Shown piece after piece: positions 34,371 to 40,196 of a stretch of DNA of 40,196 nt; the first letter of the stretch is position 1, and every line of letters begins with the position of its first letter. The DNA is from Shewanella marinintestina (GTDB lineage Bacteria > Pseudomonadota > Gammaproteobacteria > Enterobacterales > Shewanellaceae), in assembly GCF_023283845.1 (NCBI RefSeq), contig NZ_JAKILC010000029.1:1-40196 (forward strand), given 5' to 3'. The notes under the pieces were generated by a model. The model saw only the letters and a program-made list of their open reading frames with translations. It had not been told where the DNA came from and searched no databases. Both the position numbers and the translations under genes were made by a program.

Positions 34371-34399
34371 AAAAAGGCGCTATTTGCGCCTTTTTAATT
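34371..34399 (+). terminator. Intrinsic terminator of the oxidoreductase gene
   Basis: AAAAAGGCGC (34371-34380) pairs with GCGCCTTTTT (34386-34395), then AATTTT. It can serve both converging genes. Confidence 0.92.
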
Positions 34400-34435
34400 T
34401 TACAAAATCATCTTTCAATAGAACACTGTTCGATT

Positions 34436-35428
34436 CTACGATTTCGCAATGTCAGTAGAATGCTGTGCAAGCGCCGCTTCAATCAAATGCGCCACTTTTT
34501 CAACTGCTGCTTCACCTGCTGCAATTGCCTCTTCAGCACGATGAAACTCCATAGTACCAATATCGCCTAAATCCGGAACGATACAGATATCAGGCGGATC
34601 GCCCATTAAACGCGCGCGTTTATGGCGCTGCTCAAGTATATCCATCGATTGTGACATAACCGCTAACATACCCGGATTAGGATTTTGTTGGCTATTAGCC
34701 TTACCACCAAGAGAGAACTTTTCAGTTAAACCACTAATGTAATCTCGACCTCTAGCTAACAGATCAGTAAAACCTTTGTCTTGATGCTTTTCGGCTTCTT
34801 TTACTTCTTCAACCGTTGGTTTATCGCTTTTCATATTCACAGGCAATACTTGCATGCGCCCGCGCTTTAAACCATGCAAGTCGACTGCAATCACCAAATC
34901 AACGTCCATTGCGCGGCTTACAGAAACTGGCACAGGGTTAACCACGGCGCCGTCAACTAACCATCGATTACCTACTTTTACTGGCGGCAAAATGCCGGGC
35001 ATAGAGCAAGATGCTCTAACGGCGTGGCGCAGATCACCTTCAGTAAACCAAATCTCCTGGCCTGAATACAGATCCGTTGCTACTGCGGCAAACGGCCTTT
35101 TCAAGTCAGTAATTTGCAAATCACCAATACGTTTTTGCAGCACGTCGAATACACGCTCACCGCCAATTAAACCACCGCGTCCCCAGCTTAAATCCATTAA
35201 ACCTAATACGTCCCAACTACTAAAACTGCGAACCCAATCTTCAAGCTCTTCAAGATGATCATTAGCATAAGCAGCGCCGACTAATGCCCCAATCGAACAA
35301 CCAGCGATTTTATCTGGATAAACGCCCATCTTTGCTAGGCCGTTAAGCACACCAATATGTGCCCAACCTTTAGCCGCGCCGCTGCCTAACGCTAACCCAA
35401 TTCGTACAGCTTGTTTATTTGTCGACAC
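34436..35428 (-). CDS. Patatin-like phospholipase (RssA type)
   Basis: This 330-residue serine lipid hydrolase starts at GTG 35428, with GGAG about 10 bases upstream. The oxyanion loop is GLALGSGAAKGWAHIGVL. The nucleophile elbow is GCSIG (Ser45), and the catalytic Asp is in LVDGAVVNPVPV, giving the Ser-Asp dyad. The DLVIAVDLHG segment follows, as in bacterial RssA proteins. The C-terminal region (about 230-330) is charged and helical. No signal peptide is seen, so it is probably cytoplasmic or peripheral to the membrane. It may hydrolyse phospholipids or acyl esters. The substrate is unknown. Confidence 0.9.
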   Translation of the reverse strand: MSTNKQAVRIGLALGSGAAKGWAHIGVLNGLAKMGVYPDKIAGCSIGALVGAAYANDHLEELEDWVRSFSSWDVLGLMDLSWGRGGLIGGERVFDVLQKRIGDLQITDLKRPFAAVATDLYSGQEIWFTEGDLRHAVRASCSMPGILPPVKVGNRWLVDGAVVNPVPVSVSRAMDVDLVIAVDLHGLKRGRMQVLPVNMKSDKPTVEEVKEAEKHQDKGFTDLLARGRDYISGLTEKFSLGGKANSQQNPNPGMLAVMSQSMDILEQRHKRARLMGDPPDICIVPDLGDIGTMEFHRAEEAIAAGEAAVEKVAHLIEAALAQHSTDIAKS

Positions 35429-35642
35429 TCTTTAATGACTCCACAACTCAATTTAACCAGCAGGTATAGGGTTTAATCATCTGTAACTTACAAAAGAAAA
35501 TTGCTTAATTTCAGCTACAAGGCAATCAGGCTTAAACCTTTTAAAGCAAACTTACCTGCAAAGACGTGCATTTTAGCAGATATATCACCAAGTGAAGAAC
35601 AAAGTTGATGGGTATTCGTAGCGCAATCACAAATCTGTAGGT

Positions 35643-35648
35643 TATAAT
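35643..35648 (+). promoter_or_regulatory. Possible -10 element for the DEAD-box helicase gene
   Basis: TATAAT matches the sigma-70 -10 consensus exactly and lies 31 bp before the TTG start. No good -35 hexamer is found at the usual spacing. Confidence 0.4.
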
Positions 35649-35678
35649 ACGCGGTCGTATCATTTATGGAGTACACCT

Positions 35679-37025
35679 TTGCAATTTACCGATTTCGCAC
35701 TGGATCAACGTCTGTTACAAAGTCTAAAGCACATGGGCATTGACACCCCAACAGAGATCCAAGAGCAAGCCATTCCTGTTGCCTTAGCGGGCAAAGACTT
35801 AATGGCGTCTTCTAAAACTGGCTCAGGTAAAACATTAGCCTTTTTATTGCCGGCTATGCAAAGACTGATTTCGTGTAAAGCATTGAGTAAGCGCGACCCA
35901 CGCGTGGTAATTTTATTGCCGACCCGTGAGCTTGCCACTCAAGTGTACAGCCAACTACGTTTATTAGTTGCTAACACTCAGTTTAAAGCCACTAAGATTT
36001 TAGGTGGTGAAAACTTTAACGATCAAGCAAAAGCGTTAGCGCGTGATCCACATTTTGTAGTGGCAACCCCAGGCCGTTTAGCCGACCACCTAAAGCAGCA
36101 TCACCTGCACCTTAATGGTTTAGAGCTACTGATTCTAGATGAAGCTGACCGTATGCTTGATTTAGGTTTTGCTGAGCAACTAAAACAAATTAACGCTGCC
36201 GCTGACCACAAACGTCGCCAAACCTTAATGTTCTCAGCAACCTTAGATCATGGTGATGTTAACGATATCGCTAACGAGCTATTAAAGCACCCTGAACATG
36301 TAGCAATTGGTGCAGGTAACTTAGAGCATAAAGACATTACTCAGCGTATCTTCTTGTGTGATCACTTAGATCATAAAGAGGCGCTATTAACGCGTATTCT
36401 TAAAGAAGAGCAGCAAAAGCAAATCATTATCTTTACTGCGACTAGACAAGATACTGACCGTTTAGCAAAGAAATTAGCAGATGATGGTTTTAAAACCGCA
36501 TCACTAAGCGGTGAGCTTAAGCAAAATGCGCGTAACCAAATTATGGATGAATTTAGCCGCGGTCTGCAGCAAATTCTAGTGACAACTGATGTTGCTTCAC
36601 GTGGTCTAGATTTGCTTAACGTCTCTTTGGTCATTAACTTTGATATGCCAAAGTTTGCTGAAGAATATGTACACCGTATTGGCCGTACAGGCCGTGCAGG
36701 TGCTAAAGGCGATGCAATCTCACTGGTTGGTCCTAAAGACTGGGTCAACTTTACTCAAGTGCAAACTTTCTTGAATAAAACCTTTAGCTTTAGCGAGCTT
36801 GAAGGCCTTAAAGCTAAGTTCTGCGGCCTTAAAGCTAAAACGCCAGCTAAGAGTAAAGCCAAACCTGCAGCCGTTGCTAAAAAGAAAGCCGCAACAGCTA
36901 AGAAGAGAACCGCTGCAAAAGCTGCTGCAAACCGTGATAGACGTTTTGCAACTGGTGTTGATGTTGGCGATGCGCCAATGCTTAGAAAACCAAAATCTAA
37001 GCTACAAGACACACCAGAAGATTAA
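35679..37025 (+). CDS. DEAD-box ATP-dependent RNA helicase, SrmB-like
   Basis: The start is TTG 35679, placed seven bases after GGAG. The nearby ATG 35666 is in another frame. The 448-residue protein has the full DEAD-box set: Q motif region FTDFALDQRLLQSLKHMG, motif I ASSKTGSGKT, Ia PTRELATQ, TPGR, motif II DEAD, motif III SAT, motif V TTDVASRGLD and motif VI HRIGRTGRAG. Residues about 385-430 form an Ala/Lys-rich basic tail that probably binds RNA. Size and Q motif resemble SrmB, which assists assembly of the large ribosomal subunit. RhlE or another DEAD-box paralogue cannot be excluded. The TTG start may limit its level. Confidence 0.92.
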   Translation: MQFTDFALDQRLLQSLKHMGIDTPTEIQEQAIPVALAGKDLMASSKTGSGKTLAFLLPAMQRLISCKALSKRDPRVVILLPTRELATQVYSQLRLLVANTQFKATKILGGENFNDQAKALARDPHFVVATPGRLADHLKQHHLHLNGLELLILDEADRMLDLGFAEQLKQINAAADHKRRQTLMFSATLDHGDVNDIANELLKHPEHVAIGAGNLEHKDITQRIFLCDHLDHKEALLTRILKEEQQKQIIIFTATRQDTDRLAKKLADDGFKTASLSGELKQNARNQIMDEFSRGLQQILVTTDVASRGLDLLNVSLVINFDMPKFAEEYVHRIGRTGRAGAKGDAISLVGPKDWVNFTQVQTFLNKTFSFSELEGLKAKFCGLKAKTPAKSKAKPAAVAKKKAATAKKRTAAKAAANRDRRFATGVDVGDAPMLRKPKSKLQDTPED

Positions 37026-37326
37026 GCGACAAGCTTTTATCTGATACACGCTTAATTTTAAAAGCCGCAGTGAGCCATCTCACTTCGGCTTTTGTCTTTA
37101 ATGGGCTAACTCTAAGAGCTAATTCAATGAGTTCTTCAAAGAGTGATTACGTCAATCACAACGACTTATTTTCTACAAAACATCAGCTAAATGTGCAGTG
37201 GTAAACCCGCTTACAATCACTTAAAACAAAAATTTGATTTGAATACATTAGAAAGCGCATTAAAACGCTGACCGCTTCAAGAAATAGCGTTACAATACAG
37301 CTAATATTGTTTTTTTAAGGTTTATC
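37026..37326. other. Intergenic region between the helicase and DUF3010 genes
   Basis: 301 bp without a gene. Apart from the terminator at 37060-37093 I see only an A/T-rich promoter-like stretch before 37327, and nothing further to name. Confidence 0.6.
37060..37093 (+). terminator. Intrinsic terminator of the helicase gene
   Basis: AAAAGCCGCAGTGAG pairs with CTCACTTCGGCTTTT with a single mismatch across a CCAT loop. Confidence 0.88.
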
Positions 37327-37770
37327 ATGAGAGTTTGTGGCGTAGAGTTAAAAGGTGGCGAAGCCATCATCAGTTTATTAAGTTATGAAGGCGAAACGTA
37401 TAACGTGCCGGATTGCCGTCAAAAGTCGTTCGCGATTTCAAACTCTGAAAGCACTGAAACCATGCGTGAATTTCACTTTGCTTTTGGTAAGTTGATTGAA
37501 GACTACCGCGTTGATGAAATTGTTATCATCCAACGTGAGCAAAAAGGCAAAGGCGCTGGTAGCGTGACTAGCTTCAAATTAGAAGCATTGATCCAAATCC
37601 TACCTGTTGCAGTATCAATTGTGTCGCCAGTTGCCATTAAAGAGCAGCTAAAGCGTAATCCACCACAAGTTGATTTTGAAGGTCTAGATCTTAAGCGTTT
37701 CCAAAAGAGCGCATTTGAAGCCGCTTATGCCTTCCACAACATGACTATCTACAAGACTGACGAAGAGTAA
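37327..37770 (+). CDS. DUF3010 family protein
   Basis: This 147-residue soluble protein begins MRVCGVELKGGEAIISLL and contains FHFAFGKLIEDYRVDEIVII, GKGAGSVTSFKLEALIQILP and FQKSAFEAAYAF. The pattern is that of the DUF3010 family. The alternation of strands and helices with acidic positions (Glu7, Asp in DYRVDE) recalls an RNase H-like fold, but catalytic function has not been shown and this is only an impression. The ribosome-binding site (TAAGG before ATG) is good. It has its own terminator, so it is monocistronic. Confidence 0.85.
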   Translation: MRVCGVELKGGEAIISLLSYEGETYNVPDCRQKSFAISNSESTETMREFHFAFGKLIEDYRVDEIVIIQREQKGKGAGSVTSFKLEALIQILPVAVSIVSPVAIKEQLKRNPPQVDFEGLDLKRFQKSAFEAAYAFHNMTIYKTDEE

Positions 37771-37799
37771 GCATATCAGCTAACAAAGTAGAGACGAAT

Positions 37800-37826
37800 G
37801 GGCGCACTAAATTGCGCCCTTTTTAT
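37800..37826 (+). terminator. Intrinsic terminator of the DUF3010 gene
   Basis: GGGCGCA (37800-37806) pairs with TGCGCCC (37813-37819), followed by TTTTTAT. Confidence 0.92.
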
Positions 37827-37914
37827 ATCTTAAAAATCTATTTTAATAGCAGTATTCTTAGTCCAATGTAAAAATCTACACCTTAAAACCAACTTCATAA
37901 AGTTTAAGTCAAAC

Positions 37915-38421
37915 ATGCAGCCACTCAAATACCTAGCCGGTTACTCAAGCGATATACAAGACCAAGTTCAAAGCTTGATAGATCAAGATAAGCTTGGGCA
38001 GTTCTTACTTAAGCGCCACCCAGAAATCCACGCGATTCGTACAGATAAAGCTCTGTATGACTACACCATAGACATTAAAAACCAGTATTTACGCAAATCC
38101 CAACCACTCTCAAAAGTGATTTTCGACGATAAAATTTCACTGAGCCACCAAGCACTCGGTCTACACTCCTATGTTGCCCGTAAGCAAGGCGCCAAACTGA
38201 AAGCCAAAAATGAAATTCGTATCTCTTCACGGCTGAAAAAAGTCCCTGAAGGACTATTAAGAATGGTGGTCGTACACGAGCTAGCTCACTTAAAAGAGAA
38301 AGATCATAATAAAGCCTTTTACCAGCTCTGCTGCCATATGGACGGCGATTATCACCAGCTTGAGTTTGAGTTAAGACTGCTGCTGACCTTAATTGATGCG
38401 GGTAAAAACCCGTATAGTTAA
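37915..38421 (+). CDS. YgjP-like zinc metallopeptidase family protein
   Basis: This 168-residue cytoplasmic protein of the DUF45/YgjP (M48-like) family has the zinc motif HELAH (His121, Glu122, His125) in VVVHELAHLKEKDH. His131 in DHNKAFY is the likely third ligand. Upstream LKAKNEIRISSRLKKVPEGL is also family-typical. No membrane helices are present, unlike true M48 proteases such as HtpX. E. coli YgjP has been reported to have nucleotide pyrophosphatase activity, so proteolysis should not be assumed. It is slightly shorter than many homologues (about 165-240 aa) but looks complete. Confidence 0.85.
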   Translation: MQPLKYLAGYSSDIQDQVQSLIDQDKLGQFLLKRHPEIHAIRTDKALYDYTIDIKNQYLRKSQPLSKVIFDDKISLSHQALGLHSYVARKQGAKLKAKNEIRISSRLKKVPEGLLRMVVVHELAHLKEKDHNKAFYQLCCHMDGDYHQLEFELRLLLTLIDAGKNPYS

Positions 38422-38726
38422 GCCCTTAAAAATGTAACCTTTTGGCGCTTTCACAAAAGCGCTATTGCATTCTCTTCAAGTGCCCTACCTTATCAACCAG
38501 ATTAAAACCTTTGACAACACGGATGTACGACAGACCACTTAACGGTTTGAATAATAGCAATAACTAATCTACACCAATCTTAACGATAATGATTTTCATT
38601 TGATTTAATTTACATTACACTCCATTAGTGCACCGCTAGCGACTCAGTCTTAAGCACCGCTTTAAGCATAAGCTAAGTTAGCACTGATGTTTTTTAGGTT
38701 GATTTTCTTTCTATTTTAGGTAGTTG
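38422..38726. other. Intergenic region with a Fur-box-like site
   Basis: 305 bp without a gene. A short inverted repeat GCGCTTT/AAAGCGC lies near 38446-38463, just after the metallopeptidase gene, and the Fur-box-like sequence is at 38585-38603. Nothing else is recognised. Confidence 0.6.
38585..38603. promoter_or_regulatory. Candidate Fur box
   Basis: GATAATGATTTTCATTTGA agrees with the 19-bp Fur consensus (three GATAAT-type hexamers) at 14 of 19 positions. It lies about 125 bp upstream of the gene starting at 38727, which suggests iron repression. Confidence 0.6.
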
Positions 38727-39167
38727 ATGATGAGTGATGAGTTAGTCAAAAAGCAGCAAAAATCACGCCGTAAGCTGGCTAAGTACCAGCAGAAAGTCAA
38801 CTATTACACCGAGCTTAGCAACAGTGATATTTCACTTAAAAAACGCGCTGCAAAACTGTGTAAATATCGCCTCAAAATAATCAAACGCCAGCTTAAGCTT
38901 AAACGTATTGAAGCAAAGATTAATCAATTCTCGGCGTACACTAAACTCATTCCTGCAAACGATGGCTTTAGTGCAGGTGTTAGTATGACTAATATGAGTA
39001 ACACCACTAGCGCAAGCCACGCTAACAGCAGTATCTATACCGTTAAGCATTCAGCTCAAATCAACCTGTACCAGCCTTATAAAACCAAGGCTTGTCAAAG
39101 TTGCCCCGCCCTACGCGGTAAAGCCTGCTTATGTGCGATGAAAGTCCAGCAACGTAAACAAGCTTAA
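38727..39167 (+). CDS. Basic hypothetical protein with C-terminal Cys cluster
   Basis: Two adjacent ATGs (38727 and 38730) follow AGG (38718-38720), and either may start this protein of about 146 residues. Residues 1-70 are very Lys/Arg-rich and helical (KQQKSRRKLAKYQQKVNYY, YRLKIIKRQLKLKRIEAK), probably a coiled coil that binds nucleic acid or membrane. The middle is Ser/Thr/Asn-rich. The C-terminus has CQSCPALRGKACLCAMK, four Cys in a CxxC...CxC pattern that could bind iron or zinc. With the Fur-like site upstream, an iron-linked role is possible but unproven. I do not recognise the family. Confidence 0.65.
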   Translation: MMSDELVKKQQKSRRKLAKYQQKVNYYTELSNSDISLKKRAAKLCKYRLKIIKRQLKLKRIEAKINQFSAYTKLIPANDGFSAGVSMTNMSNTTSASHANSSIYTVKHSAQINLYQPYKTKACQSCPALRGKACLCAMKVQQRKQA

Positions 39168-39180
39168 CTTTCGCCTGCAA

Positions 39181-39512
39181 ATGGAGGCTGGTTACATTTA
39201 TTTTAGAATTGATGTTACCAAGTAGAATGTTTGAACTTGTAGCTTTATAGCTATCAATCGCCTGCAGCGACTGCATATACTGACACTTCAGTTACACGCT
39301 ATAACTCTTTGTGAAAGACAGGTTCCTTGTAAACTCGGCCATGACGAATAGCGTCCCAGCTAAAGAGCCAGTTCGGCATCCAGCCTCTCGTTCGAAAGCT
39401 TGATAACTGCGTTATCTCTCACCTTGTCATGGACGGCTTCAGCCGTATCTGCAATTGATAATTGGAGTAATCACTTGGTTGTAGAGTTTGGTTTCTAACT
39501 AGGAAATGCCCC
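39181..39512. repeat. Structured intergenic repeat, copy 1
   Basis: This copy shares the same ordered blocks with copy 2: a GGTTACATTT-like start, GTTTGAA-TTGTAGCT, TATCAATCGCCTGCAGCG, ACACGCTAT, CTCGGCCATGACG, GTCATGGACGG, GCCGTATCT, GATAATTGG and GAAATGCCCC. About 78 extra bases (near 39347-39424) sit inside the hairpin region. Confidence 0.8.
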
Positions 39513-39531
39513 AAAGTGAGTTAGCCTTCAA

Positions 39532-39770
39532 ATGAAGGCCAATTACATTTTGTATTGTTGCTACATAATAGCGTGTTTGAATTTGTAGCTATGTAGTTAT
39601 CAATCGCCTGCAGCGGGCGCATGTGCAGACACTGCCGTGACACGCTATGAATACATCCCTGTAAGCTCGGCCATGACGTCCATGTCATGGACGGTCACGG
39701 CCGTATCTACACGGGATAATTGGTGGAACCTTTTGGCTGAGATGTTTGATTTCTAAATTAGAAATGCCCC
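39532..39770. repeat. Structured intergenic repeat, copy 2
   Basis: This is the shorter copy. It contains the long hairpin GGCCATGACGTCCATG/CATGGACGGTCACGGCC (39669-39702), whose arms pair with one G-U type mismatch and one bulge. It ends with GAAATGCCCC like copy 1. Confidence 0.8.
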
Positions 39771-39844
39771 CGAATTACCATATAAGCCGAAGCCTAGTAA
39801 CGTTTCTTCCTGCGTGAGCATTGCACTTTATGCAATGTCGGAGG

Positions 39845-39877
39845 TTCTTTGTTTCACTCAGGCAAAGAAACAAAGAA
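39845..39877. repeat. 11-bp perfect inverted repeat
   Basis: TTCTTTGTTTC (39845-39855) is exactly complementary to GAAACAAAGAA (39867-39877) across 11 bases. A second small hairpin CATTGCA/TGCAATG (39819-39837) lies just before it. Both could be transcript ends or parts of a mobile intergenic element. Confidence 0.7.
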
Positions 39878-40196
39878 TCTGTTCTTTCTATGTTATAACT
39901 CATTGTTGATACAATGGTTTACTGTTATTGTTGAGCGATTAAAGTATTGGCGACCTGTTCTTATTAAGACCGTTCTTATTCGGAATTCAGCCTAATATAC
40001 TGTTATCGTGTCATAAAAAACACGGAGCCTATATATTATAGGTGATACAAAAACTTTAGCTGTATATTTAAACAGTATTTAATTGGCTGTTTTTATCACC
40101 ATAAAATCTAATAAAGGAACTTGACGGGACTATACTCACTTCTATCCCTTAAGATAATCGCTATGCTGTTGGAAGAGTGCGTGGTTCTTCGCAATC

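Larger units (their letters stand above)
39168..40196. other. About 1 kb without a convincing gene, repeat-rich
   Basis: No long open frame has a good start. The left 600 bp is a diverged direct duplication (two entries below). The right part holds two hairpins (39819-39837 and 39845-39877), a short repeat GTTCTTATT (near 39957 and 39972) and a small palindrome at 40028-40042. The last 50 bases are open on the minus strand but too short to judge. Confidence 0.7.

Noticed and set aside
35666..35700. ATG 35666 as start of the DEAD-box helicase
   Set aside because: It is in a different reading frame. The Q-motif frame begins at TTG 35679, correctly spaced after GGAG.
36371..37012. Two minus-strand open frames inside the helicase gene
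   Set aside because: They mirror conserved helicase motifs and the Ala/Lys-rich tail and show no independent coding signal.
39168..39280. 71-aa minus-strand open frame near 39061-39276
   Set aside because: It overlaps the conserved Cys-rich end of the plus-strand gene and runs into the non-coding repeat, and has no family resemblance.
40147..40196. Partial minus-strand gene at the right edge (ending ALFQQHSDYLKG)
   Set aside because: Only about 16 residues are visible, another minus frame and a plus-strand ATG (40163) are equally open, and no family can be named.

Overview
The window looks like chromosome of a marine Shewanella-type gammaproteobacterium (order Alteromonadales). This is inferred from AT-leaning base composition, the gene order fadJ-fadI / moxR-bat operon / ECF sigma factor-DUF3379 protein / putP / fadL / SIMPL protein / RND pump / DUF2892-rhodanese / subtilase, and family-typical proteins (YibL, VF530, DUF3010). 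No database search was run, so the genus is an inference. No tRNA, rRNA, prophage, CRISPR array or intact insertion sequence was recognised.

Layout. (1) 1-612: the 3' end of a gene made of ten 27-bp in-frame repeats (peptide IPNIKYTAG), followed at once by two 38-codon genes for paralogous micropeptides that share an RKKVQLPEGL block and end in WWN, closed by a strong terminator. This is the most novel-looking part of the window. (2) 703-4529, minus strand: a small membrane protein and the fadI-fadJ beta-oxidation operon, with FadR-like and PsrA-like sites in front of fadI. (3) 4921-13464, plus strand: a six-gene MoxR/Bat-type operon (AAA+ ATPase, DUF58, DUF4381, two vWA proteins, BatD), then an ECF sigma factor and its probable DUF3379 anti-sigma partner. 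(4) 13603-17569: Na+/proline symporter, FadL fatty-acid porin with several CTGGTC (FadR-like) elements upstream, and a SIMPL-domain protein. (5) About 17864-22894: RND efflux adaptor and pump, a DUF2892 membrane protein and a periplasmic rhodanese. (6) 23560-25980: a secreted multidomain subtilisin-like protease.

(7) 26169-28690: VF530-type protein, a minus-strand outer-membrane beta-barrel protein, GTP cyclohydrolase II (ribA) and YibL. (8) 28855-31545, minus strand: nrdD-nrdG, the oxygen-sensitive ribonucleotide reductase and its activase, with two NrdR boxes three helical turns apart and an FNR-type site upstream. (9) 31946-34340: an unrecognised protein, an OhrR/MarR-type regulator and a divergent zinc-free MDR oxidoreductase separated by a TTTGCGCGCAAA operator array. 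(10) 34436-38421: patatin-like phospholipase, DEAD-box RNA helicase with a TTG start, DUF3010 protein and a YgjP-type metallopeptidase. (11) 38727-39167: a basic, Cys-ended unrecognised protein behind a Fur-box-like site. (12) 39168-40196: about 1 kb without a convincing gene, holding two diverged copies of a structured intergenic repeat.

Functionally, fadIJ and fadL form a fatty-acid import and degradation set with shared candidate FadR sites. The moxR/bat genes probably form an envelope-associated chaperone or stress complex. nrdDG supplies dNTPs without oxygen. The micropeptide locus at the left edge has no recognised function and continues upstream of the window.
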